From positions 186,001-250,000 of the forward strand of contig JAWRVZ010000327.1 in the NCBI GenBank assembly GCA_037043235.1: 64,000 nt of DNA. The letters run 5' to 3'. The stretch comes from Rhodeus uyekii (taxonomy: Eukaryota > Chordata > Actinopteri > Cypriniformes > Acheilognathidae). The translations under genes were made by a program, and so were the position numbers. The notes under the pieces were generated by a model. That model saw nothing but the letters and a program-made list of their open reading frames with translations. It did not search any database and was not told the DNA's origin. Within the stretch, counting starts at the first letter, position 1. Each line of letters opens with the position of its first letter. Shown piece after piece: positions 22,250-33,840 of this stretch.

Positions 22250-23430
22250 TAATAAATTGATAAGTGTATAAGAAGAATGCACGTGCTTAAAATGTTATAT
22301 TTTATATTTGAAGACGTCTAAGATTTGTATTCATTATCCTTGGAGGCAGGATGTAAAATGATTCATGGCAGTGTAAACTATAATAACTTGTGCGAAGTGT
22401 TGAACGAGAACGAGAGCGAGATTGGGTGACCAAGTGAAGAGAAAAATGGTTTAGAAGGGAATTCTTTGATGATGGTTGAGGAAAACCTTATTCACCACAA
22501 CTGGATTATTTTGAACACTGCATGCAAAAATAGGAGAAAAATTATGACTGATTTTATGATAGGGAAAATTATTTAACTGTATTATTCTGATGATTGAAGG
22601 TAGATTATTGCTACATAATGCAAAGAAGAAATGCCTTGCTTTTTCCTGCAAAGAAGAACTTGCTTCACTAACAATAGAATGGGGGAACTGCTGTTGTCAA
22701 CCAGTGAGATTTTTTTTCATAAAGGAATCATTTAGGTTAAAGAAGTGGATTTAAGAGACAGAGCTGATTGCTCTGACAGAATCTATTTAGAGTTTTTGAA
22801 AGTTCAATTTGATTCATGCGGATCTCTTGATGTTCAAATTTCATGCTTCTGGAATTCCGCCTTGATGAGGGGAAGCAACAAATGAGAAGATAAAGGCATG
22901 TCTGTAGAGAGAAGAAGAGAGAGTGAAAGGAGAATGTGAAACTTTCACTTGAGACTTTTCCTGAGGACAATGAGAACATCCTGAGATACAAAACTGTGGG
23001 AGGATACATGAAAAGCCAAAGCAAAGAATAAACAGAGGAAGAACAACAGGACAGAGAAGAGACTGTATCCAACTTTACACTTTTACACCTTTATCACCAG
23101 GCATTTGAGTGACATCAAAGACTGACAAAGCATGCAGATCAAGAGCCAAATGGCTTCAACAGATTGATGACCTAAGCAGAAGAACTGACATGACTCCTTC
23201 AAATTTATTTAATTATTATATTAACTGAATTTGTTCTGATTATTCACTGGTCTCATAACAGTTCCTTGTATTCTCTGCTAAACTAACATTTCTGCTATTT
23301 CAGTAGAAACTAATCCAGCCCAATAGCTCGATAAAAAAAAAGAAGAAAAAAAAATGAAAGAAATTCATTGAGAGACAGAAGTGAGAGCTCAACTCACCAT
23401 ACAGATCAAACTGAGGCTGGATTTGGTATA
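22250..23430. other. No gene recognised
   Basis: About 1.2 kb with only short frames (the longest, about 110 codons on the minus strand at 22737-23072, is unlike anything I know). A purine-rich stretch runs through 22860-23060. Confidence 0.45.
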
Positions 23431-23439
23431 GTGAGGGTT

Positions 23440-24000
23440 TAGATTACACTGTAAAAAAAAATCCTAATTTTACAGAAAATAACTAAAATTACAATAAATA
23501 TCAGTAAATTAACAACTTGACAGTTATTTTAAGGATTATATCATTAATGACCAATTACAGTAATTCTTATTTTTTATACAGAAAATTACTGTATTATTTA
23601 TACAGTATTTTTCTATTTTTATACATTACGTACAAATTCATGTAAAATTACAATAAATATCAGTAAATTGAACAACTTGACTGTTATTTTAAGGATTATA
23701 TCATTAATGACAAATTACAGTAATTCTTATTTTTTTATACAGAAACTTACTGTATTATTTATACAGTATTTTTCTATTTTTATACATTACGTACAAATTC
23801 ATGTAAAATTACAATAAATATCAGTAAATTTAACAACGACTGTTATTCTAAGGATTATATCATTAATGACAAATTACAGTAATTTTCAGTTTTAATACAG
23901 GAAAATTACCTTATTATTATCTTTTCTGTTTTCATTCAATACATACAAATCCATGTAAAATTACGAACAATATATGTAAATTAATACATAGTTTTATTTA
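23440..24000 (+). repeat. Tandem ~180-bp AT-rich repeat in a CACTGTAAAA-type element
   Basis: After CACTGTAAAAAAAAA at ~23447, a ~180-bp unit starting AAATTACAATAAATATCAGT repeats about three times (near 23490, 23645 and 23805), each with GGATTATATCATTAATGAC and TTTATACAGTATTTTTC. CACTGTAAAA is a common terminal sequence of fish hAT-type MITEs, so this may be the internally expanded body of one. The right terminus is not clear. Confidence 0.7.
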
Positions 24001-24109
24001 TACCATGTTTTTCTGTAAATGAATAACTCTAGCCTACTTCTAGAAAATGAAGATCCAAGAATGTGCATCAGACGTGTTCTTAAGAAGCCACAGTAAACTT
24101 TATTGTTTA

Positions 24110-24580
24110 TATATGTAAAACTCCTGTAAGGGAGTGATTATGATTATGTTGATTATAAATCACACCGGCGATGTTCATTCACTTAATTTTATAACGTGAA
24201 TACAACAGAAACAGACACATACACAAATGATATACAACAAGTACATAGCTTTACACTTAACAGAAACAACGAGTAACGAAAGCATTAAAACACATACAAC
24301 AAACACTTCCTGTGTGTTGCGACATTGTCAGCGCGCGCGCGCGCACTATCGCGGTACATTTGAGCTAACACCGTGACACTGAACACGTTGATACTGAAAA
24401 CACTTAACCCGCACAACACTCGAATATGCTAGACAAAACACTCATGACACTCAAACCTGTCTTTCCAACCGTGCATACCAGTAAGGGAGTGATATATGTT
24501 GATTATAAATCACACTCGGTCACCCACGATGTTCACTCACTTAACTTTATAACGCGAATGAAGTCTCTCGCGAGAACTCC
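24110..24580 (+). repeat. Direct repeat ~360 bp apart around a GC dinucleotide run
   Basis: TAAGGGAGTGAT...GATTATAAATCACAC...GATGTTCATTCACTTAA is found at 24127-24190 and again, diverged, at 24482-24545. Between the copies is a (GC)n run at 24332-24345. No coding content. Confidence 0.6.
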
Positions 24581-24720
24581 CTTCATCTCGCCACGCAGCG
24601 ACGTGCACGTCACACGTACAACCAATCACAAAATTATGAACTTGAAATGAATAACCTATTCTAGAACACAATATATTTACAGTAAGTGAAGTCCGCCGGA
24701 ACGGCGACGACGTTGCAATG

Positions 24721-25030
24721 CTATCTTTCAACATGAATACGAAGGTGGCTTCTTAGACCAAATTCGGACACACATAAACGGCCACAGTGAGGACATCGCG
24801 GTCCAGATGGCACCACTACTCTTGATGCTGCCTCGTGTCGGATCATTCGGCGCTTATGCGAATCATCATTCCACTTATTAGTGAATGTCTCGAGACCCAG
24901 CTTACAAGTGGTTTTCCATGTGAGTCTGTCCTTGGCAATATCCTCAAGTTCAGTCGGGTTGATGTCACACCTCTGTAGGACACATTTTATATGATCCATG
25001 AAGCGCTTTCTTGGGCGACCAACTGATCGA
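24721..25030 (-). pseudogene. LINE ORF2 C-terminal fragment with C2H2-like finger
   Basis: An open stretch that also reads upstream of its first ATG (RSVGRPRKRF before MDHIKCVLQRC). It contains WKTTCKLGLETFTNKW and ends in a C2H2-like finger, CPHCGRLCVSEFGLRSHLRIH, shortly before the stop. Several fish LINE ORF2 proteins end in such a tail, with a basic RPKKRF-type segment, an acidic-helical stretch and one terminal finger. No reverse transcriptase is present upstream, so it is a severed 3' end. The LINE assignment rests on recalled family layout; the finger itself is plain in the sequence. Confidence 0.55.
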
Positions 25031-25690
25031 TAACCAAAACAATCACATAAAAATAAATCAAACTCAATTATTTACACATATCACATATACATTTAAGTTC
25101 TCATACATTTAACTTATCATACATGCTAAGTTTTATGCATTAGCTTACCTAACCCTAACCCTAAAAGTCAATGCCAAATACCTTTAAATATTGTGGTTCT
25201 CTGACATGTTTCTAACTGACACATTTTCTACTCATAAAGATCAGGACTTACAAGCTTACCACTCGTATTTACAGCATTGTGGTGCTCAATCCTAACCTTA
25301 ACCCCAAACCCAGGCCTGGTCTCACAGACAGGGTTAAGACTAAGCTAGGATTAGCCCTTAGTTCAATCAAGACATTTAAGTATCTTTAATATACGGCTAA
25401 AATAAAATAATAATAATAATAATAATATTAAGACACATTTGTTACATAAATGAATTGCCTCAGCCACAAAAGTAAGTTTATAATGATTTGTAGAACATCA
25501 AATTGTCCTAAAACGCTGCCACAGGGGCAACCACTGCTGTCTGTCTAAAAAGTCTGTCTCATGAGACTATACCATGATTAAAATGAAACTGAAGTTTTTG
25601 TCCTAAAATAACAGGGCTGCAAAAGATTAAATGCAGACGAGAAGTCCACAAACAAAAAGCCATGCAAAAGCCCAAGCTGTTTTTGTGCTC
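25031..25690. other. No gene recognised; small (TAA)n
   Basis: AT-rich sequence with a (TAA)n run at ~25408-25428 and two to three CCCTAA units at ~25148, too few to be meaningful as telomeric sequence. Confidence 0.5.
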
Positions 25691-25699
25691 AAAGTTGAT

Positions 25700-26115
25700 G
25701 TGTTAGAAGCAGAAAAAATGGGCAAGCGTAAGGATTAACAGATGAGCTACTGGAGCTCAAACTGCTCAAGAAGTTAATGCTGGTTCTGATAGAAAGGGGT
25801 CAGAATACACAGAGCATCTCAGTCTGTTGCATATGGGGCGGCATAGCCGCTGACCAGTCAGGGTGTCCATGCGGACTCCTGTCCACTGCCAAAAGTGCCA
25901 ACAGTGGGCATCGGAACAGTGAGCATCAGAACTGCACCACGGAGCACAGATTCCGATGAATCATATTTTCTTTTGCATCATGGTGGTCAGGTGCGTGTGC
26001 ATTGCTTACAAGACTTAAAGGATCTGTTGCTAACATATTGGGTGTCAGGGCTTTTTTTTACCAGCAAAAGGGGGACCAACACAAAATTAGGAAGGTCATA
26101 ATATTATGCCTGATT
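25700..26115 (+). pseudogene. Tc1-like transposase remnant with internal deletion
   Basis: Fragments read DESYFLLHHGGQVRVH, then directly LQDLKDLLLTYW, and near the end RGTNTKLGR before a typical GTCATAATATTATGCCTGAT 3' region. In Tc1-like transposases the first and last of these parts are separated by the catalytic core with the second Asp and the final Asp/Glu. That core is missing here, so the copy is an internally deleted relic with frameshifts. The family assignment is from recalled motif order. Confidence 0.65.
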
Positions 26116-26178
26116 ATGTGTAGCGGACTTCTTTCAGCACCACAAACGACTCGCTGACGTCAAGCTCTTTGGGTGATT

Positions 26179-26498
26179 CTGTAATTTATTCAAAGAGGAC
26201 GGTCAACACACACTCTCAGCAACTCACCCTTTTCTTCTGGCTGTCTCTCTTCAGTCACAGACTGTTCTCTACACAATTCACTTCACATTCATTGTACACA
26301 AGTTTACATTCAACCCAAACTCCCTCTCTTAATCATTAAACACAGTTACATACAAGAAGAAATAAAATCAAAAATCACATTAACACTACTTTACACATTA
26401 CTACAATAATCAACATTTTCCTGGATCGTATAGTGGTTTTTTCTATCACATACCTGTAATTTATTCAAAGAGGACAGTCAACACACACTCTCAGCAAC
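26179..26498 (+). repeat. 45-bp direct repeats 275 bp apart
   Basis: CTGTAATTTATTCAAAGAGG through TCAACACACACTCTCAGCAAC occurs at 26179-26223 and 26454-26498 with one difference. The interval contains TGTAGCGG...CTATCACA-like ends. The arrangement could be a partial tandem duplication or an LTR-associated structure; I cannot settle which. Confidence 0.6.
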
Positions 26499-26678
26499 GG
26501 GAAGGTGAGGTGGAGGGAAGGTGAAGAGGAGGATAAAGAAAGATGGAAGGAAGGATGGTTGAGGGAAAAGGAGGAGATTCTGAAGGAAGACATGGAAGTA
26601 AAACTCAGGTAGACGAGAGGGGAAGATCATCAAGAAATAGATATAAAATTTTATAAATAATTTTTAGAATTATTTTAT

Positions 26679-26683
26679 TTAAA

Positions 26684-26740
<57 letters not shown>
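26679..26740. repeat. Poly(A) and (TA)n tract
   Basis: A run of about 20 A followed by (AT)n. The same but shorter tract is in the second segment copy at ~60757-60782. Confidence 0.9.
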
Positions 26741-26742
<2 letters not shown>

Positions 26743-26970
26743 GATTTAGAAATAGAATTAGATATGCAAACAATGAGTGGAGGCAGAAGGGAAGAGATGG
26801 ACCATGACCAGGAAAATGAAGAAGATGAGGAGGTTGTTCTCTAAGGTGTTGATCTACTGTGACAGGAGATCATAAGGGGGATTGAAGGAATAAATGTATA
26901 TATATACAGCTTTGCATTAATTAGAAGTTATTGGTTGCTTTTATGACTAAGGGATTTAAAGGTTAAACAC

Positions 26971-26973
<3 letters not shown>

Positions 26974-27033
<60 letters not shown>
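26974..27033. repeat. (CA)n microsatellite
   Basis: About 30 CA units. The orthologous tract in segment copy 2 is about 75 units (60934-61084). Confidence 0.95.
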
Positions 27034-27035
<2 letters not shown>

Positions 27036-27177
27036 TCTTATGAAGTAAAGATGAATTATGACAATGTTTAAGTACACTTTTATGTCCCACATCAGAAGTC
27101 CAAGGAGTCATGTGAACAGCCAATGATAATTCGCCAATCATGACCGCAATCACGGAAGTGAAAGGGAGACGCACTGT

Positions 27178-27369
27178 GTTGCCAGATTGGGAGGTTACAA
27201 TCAAAAAATGCATTGGGCTGGTTGATAAAATTTGGGCTGGTTTTGACGAAAAACCCGCCCATATTTCATATATAAATGCATATAAATACCATCAACAATC
27301 TTCTCTCTAGTTTTTTGGGCGGGTTTTATGCTGTAGTTAGGCTGGAAATCGTCAGTCCAATCTGGCAAC
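27178..27369. mobile_element. Small MITE with GTTGCCAGATTGG termini
   Basis: Perfect 13-bp terminal inverted repeats GTTGCCAGATTGG and CCAATCTGGCAAC enclose 166 bp with no coding capacity. The paired copy is at 61217-61425. The superfamily is not determined because the target duplication is unclear. Confidence 0.7.
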
Positions 27370-27767
27370 AATGGAAGATATTCTTTGTGGAAAATTCATT
27401 ATTAGGATTCTCTCTTAAGAAATGAAGATGGAGTCTTTAATCTTTGAGTTAAACATTGTACATAGCTCAATTGTAGCACGATTAAAAAATAAGTACTTTT
27501 TTTGTACAAATGCAAACTGGTAGGAATGGCACGATTTTGCTAAGTTTATAAAGCCTATTTAAATGTAAAGTTTCTTTTAGTAAACCTCTAACCATCTTAA
27601 TGAAAGAAACATTTGTGAATATATAATATATACAGAAGAAAGAAAGTATTCTTAATCTGCCATTAAGTCATGTTCAATAAAACAACACCAGATGTGCAAA
27701 TTCACCTGAAATCTTTATTAAACAATTAGCACTTATAGTATTGGATTAACTATATATTAGCATAGTA

Positions 27768-29140
27768 CATTTACATTTACTCATTTAGCAGACGCTTTTA
27801 TCCGAAGCGACTTACAATTTAAGGAATATAGAAGCAATTTGTCCAAAGGATACAAAAACACATAAGAGCGCTTACAAAACAAAGTTTCAAACATTCTGAA
27901 TACAAGTAGCACAAGCATGGGGAGTAGAGCAAAGGGAATATTTTTTTTTTTGTGAGTGCATGTGTGTGTCATGTTAGGTGCTCATGGAATTTTAGTAGTT
28001 TTTTAAACCTCGACAGGGAATCTGCATTCCGGATGAGGGCAGGGAGTGTGTTCCACCAGCCAGGGGTGGTGAATGAAAATGTTCTTGTGATCATTCTTTT
28101 TCCTCTCTGTGATGGAACCACGAGGTAGGTGTGTAGAGTTGTACCAATGAGTGGAAGTATGAAGGTGCTGAGTTTGTGTAAGTTTTGTATGCAAGAGTCA
28201 GTGCTTTGAATTTGATGCGTGCTGCGAGAGGGAGCCAGTGTAGTGAGATGAAGAGTGGAGTGACATGAGACCTTTTCGGTTGGTTGAAGACGAGACGAGC
28301 TGCTGCATTCTGGATCAGTTGCAGGGGTTTGATTGCATTTGCAGGAAGCCCAACCAGAAGAGCGTTGCAGTAGTCCAGTCTGGAAATGACCATGGCCTGC
28401 ACCAGAAGTTGCGTAGCTTGCTCAGTTAGGAATGGCCTGATTCTTCTAATGTTGTACAGTGCAAACCTGCATGAGCCGTCTTTGCAATGTGGTCCTTGAA
28501 GGTCAGCTGGTCCTCAAAGATCACTCCAAGATTTCTGACAGACTTTGAAGGGGTAATCGTGGTAGCACTGATCTGGATAGTGAAATCATGCTGTTGGGTT
28601 GGATCGGCAGGAAAGACTAAAAGCTCCGTCTTTGCCAGGTTGAGCTGCAGATGATGCTCTTTCATCCATGTCGAGATGTCAGCTAGGCAGCTTGTGATTC
28701 TTGCAGCCAACGTTGGATCATCTAGTTGAAATGATATGTAGAACTGAGTGTCATCTGCGTAGCAGTGATAGGAGAAGCCGTGTGCCTCTATGATGGGACC
28801 CAGTGATGTGGTGTACATGGAGAAGAGAAGTGGTCCAAGAACTGAGCCCTGTGGAACACCGGTGATAAGTTGACATTCTTTGGAGACCTCCCCGCACCAT
28901 GCCACCCTGAAGGACCTATCCGTGAGATAGGATTCAAACCACTGAAGGGGAGTTCCGGTGATGCCCAGTGACGAGAGGGTAGATAAAAGGATTTGGTGAT
29001 TAACAATGTCAAAGGCAGCAGAAAGATCCAAAAGAATGAGAACTGACCTTTTTGAATCAGCTTTTGCACTCCTTAGAGCTTCCGTGACAGATAGTAAAGC
29101 CGTCTCGGTTGAATGGCTCTTCTTGAAGCCAGACTGGTTC
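27768..29140 (-). mobile_element. L2-clade LINE, 5'-truncated
   Basis: The 3' end lies at 27768-27830 and on the minus strand reads GTAAGTCGCTTCGGATAAAA then GCGTCTGCTAAATG followed by ATGTAA-type repeats, the usual end of fish L2 elements. Coding sequence for the reverse transcriptase lies upstream in broken frames. The insertion is flanked by AGTA on both sides (27764-27767 and 29862-29865), and the empty site is at 61797-61801. Confidence 0.9.
28091..28402 (-). pseudogene. L2 ORF2 C-terminal part, separate frame
   Basis: Continues the reverse transcriptase above after a frameshift. SRLDYCNALLVGLP and LQLIQNAAARLVF are conserved L2-clade segments, followed by HWLPLAARIKFKALTLAYK. A further shift near 28095 moves the last part (HPWLVEHTPCPHPECRF) into another frame. 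Inactive. Confidence 0.8.
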
Positions 29141-29193
29141 ATGTTAATGACTACTGATTCGCAAAATGAAACCAAAACAAAGTATGTAAACAA
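28426..29193 (-). pseudogene. L2 reverse transcriptase fragment
   Basis: A 255-codon frame. From about residue 20 it is L2-type reverse transcriptase: QSGFKKSHSTETALLSV, the first catalytic Asp in LLDLSAAFDIVNH (around 56-62), GVPQGSVLGPLLF (112-124) and the catalytic YADD at 145-148. It then runs through the thumb region to a frame break near 28430. The first ~17 residues come from the unrelated 299-bp repeat, not from L2. The remaining C-terminal part continues in another frame at 28091-28402 (ISRLDYCNALLVGLP, a typical L2 segment). Endonuclease sequence is absent. Confidence 0.85.
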
Positions 29194-29829
29194 GACTCAC
29201 GTGTTCTCTCTCAGCTGGCAAACGCTTCTCCTAATATTTCTCCTAGTTTCACAAGTTTATATTTGCTCACGGGCGCCAAATGCCACGCCCACAGCTCCGC
29301 GTTGCGTTAGAAGTGCAATAGAAGGCAAAAACACACGAGGTAGAAAAACGGTTTTGATCGAAACTAGCACGCCGAGTCACCACGCGGTAAACAAACAAAC
29401 AATAGCAGTACAGTTACCACAGTTACCAAAGATTACTCCTTGCTAATGACTACTGATTCGCAAAATGAAACCAAAACAAAGTATGTAAACAAGACTCACG
29501 TGTTCTCTCTCAGCTGGCAAACGCTTCTCCTAATATTTCTCCTAGTTTCACGAGTTTATATTTGCTCACGGGCGCCAAATGGCACGCCCACAGCTCCGCG
29601 TTGCGTTAGAAGTGCAATAGAAGGCAAAAACACATGAGGTAGAAAAACGGTTTTGATCGAAACTAGCACGCCGAGTCGCCACGCGGTAAACAAACAAACA
29701 ATAGCAGTACAGTTACCACAGTTACCAAAGATTACTCCTTGCTAATGACTACTGATTCGCAAAATGAAACCAAAACAAAGTATGTAAACAAGACTCACGT
29801 GTTCTCTCTCAGCTGGCAAATGCTTCTCC
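29146..29829 (+). repeat. 299-bp tandem repeat, 2.3 copies, abutting L2
   Basis: AATGACTACTGATTCGCAAA begins at 29146, 29445 and 29744, exactly 299 bp apart. The third copy stops at ~29829. Copies differ by only a few bases. It lies between the 5' edge of the L2 fragment and the target-site copy, and is absent from the empty site at 61800. Frames through it are open by virtue of near-identity and resemble no known protein. Confidence 0.9.
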
Positions 29830-30009
29830 AGCAAAGCGTTTCAATTAAAATTATATTGAAAAGTATTCAATATAATTTTAACTTAATTGAAAATGTTCTC
29901 TTTACTGTCTTATCTCTATCATATTTACAAACATGAAAACAAATGTTATTCGTTAATGTGCAATACTAACATTTGTGCCGTTAAATTATACAATATTATA
30001 TACACACAT

Positions 30010-30540
30010 ATATATATACACTTGGACAAATTTTTGGTAACCAGTTAACATTCATATGTCAGACTTCAGTCACACATTGCTCTTCAACCATGCTTCAACA
30101 ATTATTTATAAAAAAAAACTCATGGAAGAGGCCTAGACAAAAACGATGGTACCCCTAGAAAAGACTGTAAACAATGTGACTAAAGAGACATGTTAATTCA
30201 AGGTGTGTCTACTAATTAGCATCACAGGTGTGTACAATCTTGTAATCAGTCAGTGGGCCTATTTATAGGGCTTCAGAAAATCGCTGTGTTATCTGGTGAC
30301 ATGGTGTGTACTACATGCAATATGGGCCAGGGTAAGTGAAGGAAAGTTGTATCAGGAGAGTAAATGAATGTTATAGAAAAGCATGATAAAGGGATATAAA
30401 ACCATCTCCAAGCAGCTTGAAGTTCCTGTGACTACAGTTGCACATATTCAGAAATTTAAGATCCATGGGACTGTAGTCAACCTCCCTGGATGTGGCTGCA
30501 GGAGGAAACTTTGACACATCAGAGACGGACAATTCATGTT
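30010..30540 (+). pseudogene. Tc1-like element, 5' end and transposase N-terminus
   Basis: After CACTTGGACAAATTTTTGG-type terminal sequence, the coding part in broken frames includes SKQLEVPVTTV and KIHGTVVNLPGCGRRR. This is the paired-type helix-turn-helix DNA-binding region of Tc1 transposases, which recognises the element's ends. The catalytic domain is missing; a LINE 3' fragment follows directly. A shorter copy is at 61940-62365 in the duplicated segment. Confidence 0.75.
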
Positions 30541-30639
30541 TATAAGAAACATTTTCCAAATACAATTGTGTTTAAATATATTCATGGCTTGTATGTGTGT
30601 TTAAAGAATTTTCATGTCTCTCTTCCCTCTATATCACAG

Positions 30640-31060
30640 ACATCTACACATCATGTTACATCCGCAAAGCCACCAGCATTGTGGATGACCCCACACACCC
30701 CTCACACCTGTGTGTGTTTTTCACCCTCCAGCCGTCCGGAAAACGGTATCGAAAAATTTGGTCTCTCACAACCAGACTTTGCAACAGTTTTTTTTCACAT
30801 GGTATAAGGCTGCTAAACTCATACAAGCTGTATGAGTAATGAGTACAAAATTAAACTGTGCACTTTATGTATATAGTTTTATTTTCTTTTTTTCTGTACC
30901 TACTGTGTATTATGTCTGCGTTATGGTCTGTACTGTCTGTTTGCACTTTGTGCTCTTATTTATAGAGGTTTTTGTTCTATAGTGCCTTGGTCCTGGAGAA
31001 ACGTTTCGTTTCACTACTTGTATATGGCTGAAATGACAATAAAATCCACTTTGACTTTGT
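30640..31060 (+). pseudogene. LINE 3' end with C-terminal coding remnant
   Basis: A frame reading ATSIVDDPTHPSHLCVFFTL then QPSGKRYRKIWSLTTRLCNS and FFSHGIRLLN ends at 30839. This is the C-terminal pattern of several fish LINE ORF2 proteins (PSG-R-R...T-R..NSFFP.AI-LLN). A 3' untranslated region ends with AATGACAATAAAATCCACTT. The clade is uncertain (CR1/Rex1 or I-like). Heavily 5'-truncated. Confidence 0.6.
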
Positions 31061-31284
31061 TCATGATTACATTTTCTAAATACAACGGTGTAATATGTGT
31101 TTAAATGTTCATGGCTTATATGTGTGTATGTATGTTTTTACAAAGAGATTGAGATTATAGAGATTAAATTCAATAACTTTTACTTGTAATAACTTTCTAC
31201 TCATTATAATGTTTTTGAGCAATAAGTAATTTAGAGGATGTATTTTGTAGGATTATTATTTGTGTACAAGCATAACTAGATGTA

Positions 31285-31430
31285 GAGGTTGAGAGAACCA
31301 ACCGCGAACGTTCCGGAATGTTCTATTTCTGTAAAGAAAATTTCCCTGGCAAACATATCGGGAACATTCTAATGTTTGGTTCCCAGAATGTTCTGGAAAC
31401 CAAAAATTGTTAGCTGGGGCTATAACCGAC
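31285..31430. mobile_element. MITE-like remnant with GGAACATTC / GAATGTTC motifs
   Basis: Repeated inverted motifs such as GAACGTTCCGGAATGTTC and GGTTCCCAGAATGTTCTGG, ending GTTAGCTGGGGC. This resembles a common fish MITE from memory. Termini are degraded. Confidence 0.45.
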
Positions 31431-31849
31431 CTCCACTGTATTTTGCGAAACTGCTCCGAACTGTGGTTCCATGTGCATTGCATCTGACAAGCTTCTGCGC
31501 ATTTCACAAGTTTTTGGAAGGGTGGTGCTTGGAAAAAAAAAAGAAGAGTAGGCTAAGCCATTCCACAGCAGAACAATTAATATTAACAAATAGGAGACCA
31601 TTGTGGATTGATTTGTGTCATTACTTTTCATTTTTCGTTATTATATTATAGTTATACAGTGAGGATGTTAAAAGCTCGCCACACTAACAAAAATACAACA
31701 TTTTAATTTTTTAAATGGCTTGTTTTCAAAGGTGTTTCAGATAGCATGTGCAATTGAGCACTATAGGTGTCGCCGTGGAGACGGGTGTCGGTATAGATTC
31801 AAAGCCTCCACACACGGCACATTTGCTTTGAATGTTTCAGTGTTTTATG
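31431..31849. other. No feature recognised
   Basis: AT-rich sequence with short frames only. Confidence 0.4.
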
Positions 31850-32610
31850 AAGCTTTGCTCTGTCCACCACTATAAATAGGTTCACTTCAAATGAAAGCTG
31901 GTGTTTGTGTATGTTTGTTTGGTGAGCAGTTGAACCCACCACAAAGGCTTATGTTGAGCTTGAAGAACGTAATGTCTAAACGCAAGCATTTGTACTGGGG
32001 CAACGCAACATCCAATCGCACGCGTTTACGCATGCAACATTCAAGCACACAGTTGTGGAGTTGAGTTGAGGGATAGCCTACATCGAGATCATGTGAAACT
32101 TAATGCTGTTTTTTTCTTTTCTTTTGTAAAGGTAAACGTGCTACAGGAAACTCACTCAAGTGAATCAGATGAGAAATTTTGGACTAACCGTTGGGATGGG
32201 GTTGGGTGGGATAAAATTCTATATTTGGTGATGGAACAAATTGTTCTGCGGGAGCTGCTATATTATTTTATAATTGCCCTGCGAAAGTAGTTGTACACAA
32301 AACTAACGCAAATGGTCACTGTGTCCTTTCAATTGTTGATTTGTTTATTATAGTAGGGATATATTTGGTTATAATAATATTTCTCAAAACAAAGAATTGT
32401 TATCTGAAGTTTCTCCCAAAGCTAAGGAACTGCAAATATCATTTTTTAATCATTTAATCATTAATCATTTAATCATTTTTTCTAAGGAGCCCATCCTTAG
32501 AGCTTCTTAGATATAGATTTAACATTGATCACAATTGTGTACTTTTTGTGATTGTGAAATTGAAACAACAGTACTTTTGTTTTTTGATGGCTTATTTTGC
32601 AAAACCTTTT
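31850..32610 (+). pseudogene. L1-type LINE endonuclease fragment (second copy)
   Basis: Inverted relative to 21060-21850 and similar along most of its length. LQETHSSESDEKFW lies at about 32140-32185. After a frame change the sequence reads FGDGTNCSAGAAI and NANGHCVLSIVD (about 32225-32335), then IFGYNNISQNKELLSEV (about 32360-32410), matching the order of conserved blocks in L1/Tx1-type APE endonucleases. Several frameshifts, and no reverse transcriptase. Confidence 0.7.
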
Positions 32611-32619
32611 GGTTTGACA

Positions 32620-33840
32620 TATGAGTGGCTTAAAAGTACAATTACTTTGATTTCGTCATTTTCTAAAAACGACAATTTTCTGTGTAATAATGGAAAATGT
32701 ACACAGTCAATACATTTTGAATAATATTCTCATTCTGTGGAAATTTTATATTCATTACTGTAAGTGCCTTAAAACAAATCCACTGTTTTTGTTGTGTTTC
32801 AGAAAGAATTTTGGATCTATTGTAAATCATTAAGATTACTAAAATCGAGAAGTGGAACAAGACTTTTTGGTTTATTGAAGAAATTTAAGCTGTTGTATAA
32901 TTCTTTTTTTCTTTTTTCTCTCTCTATCTCTTTGTTTCTCTTTCGGAGTTGTGCTCTGTAAGTGATTTTGTATTGCCTTATTGTAATTGTTTTTCTTGCA
33001 ATAAAAAAAGAAAAAAGACAAAAGTTCAATTACTCCTGTCATCCGTGAGAAATGTAAGGAAATCATTGTAACGAGAGGTTTTACAGAGCGTATTTCTCGA
33101 GAGAGTTTCGACTACCTGTGATTTCCCGCGTCAATACTGTGAAATACTGAAAGGGGCGGTGATCACATAGATAGGGTGTTTTTTTATTTTAATAAACATT
33201 ATCGAGTCTATAAAACACTAAAGTACAACAAATATATTGATAAAGACACTCGTTGAAGGTTCATACACACCGGGACATTTTACGGCACACTTTTTTTTCA
33301 CAATGTTGTTTTTTCTTGCTATCATAATGCAATGGACTGTGTGTGGCCAACATTAAACATTTAAACAAAAGGGTTGCTGAGCTGTTTACACAGTCATATA
33401 GCCTAGAATAAAAGAGCCTACACAGGGACAAGAAATAAGAATGCAAAAAAAAAAAAAACAAACTCGGCCTTACAAGTTTAAAACAAAAAAGCTCCAGCTA
33501 AAAAAGCGGAGCTTCACCACGCACCAGTATTTGTTGTGCTCCTAGCCTACTTGTAGCCATTAAAACAAGTTTTTAGTTTCACTTTAAATATTATAGGCTA
33601 ATGTTACTTTTTTATTTCATTTACGTTGAAAAGTGAACAGGACATCACATAAGATTACTTAGGAATATGTCAGAAGAATAGTGATCACATAAACAGCATT
33701 TATTTAAAATATAATCACCACATAAACAGCATTTATTTTAAATACAATATTTTGTAACAATATACATGTCTTTATCACTTTTCATAAGTTTAAACCCATT
33801 AATCAAGATATGAATTGTTTTCAAACATCAGTAACAGTTA
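32620..33840. other. No gene recognised; short 43-bp duplication
   Basis: AT-rich sequence. A small tandem duplication of ATCACATAAACAGCATTTAT lies at ~33680-33745. Frames are short and low-complexity. Confidence 0.5.

Larger units (their letters stand above)
26510..30530 (+). repeat. Duplicated segment, copy 1 (interrupted by L2)
   Basis: 26510-27767 and 29866-30530 match 60585-61800 and 61801-62360 in the same order and orientation, at roughly 95% identity by eye. The match includes an AAGATCATC purine-rich stretch, poly(A)/(TA)n, (CA)n, a small MITE and a Tc1 end. Copy 1 additionally carries the L2-plus-repeat insertion 27768-29861, and copy 2 is the empty site. Confidence 0.85.

Noticed and set aside
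25148..25165. CCCTAA telomere-like units
   Set aside because: Only two to three units, within expectation by chance.
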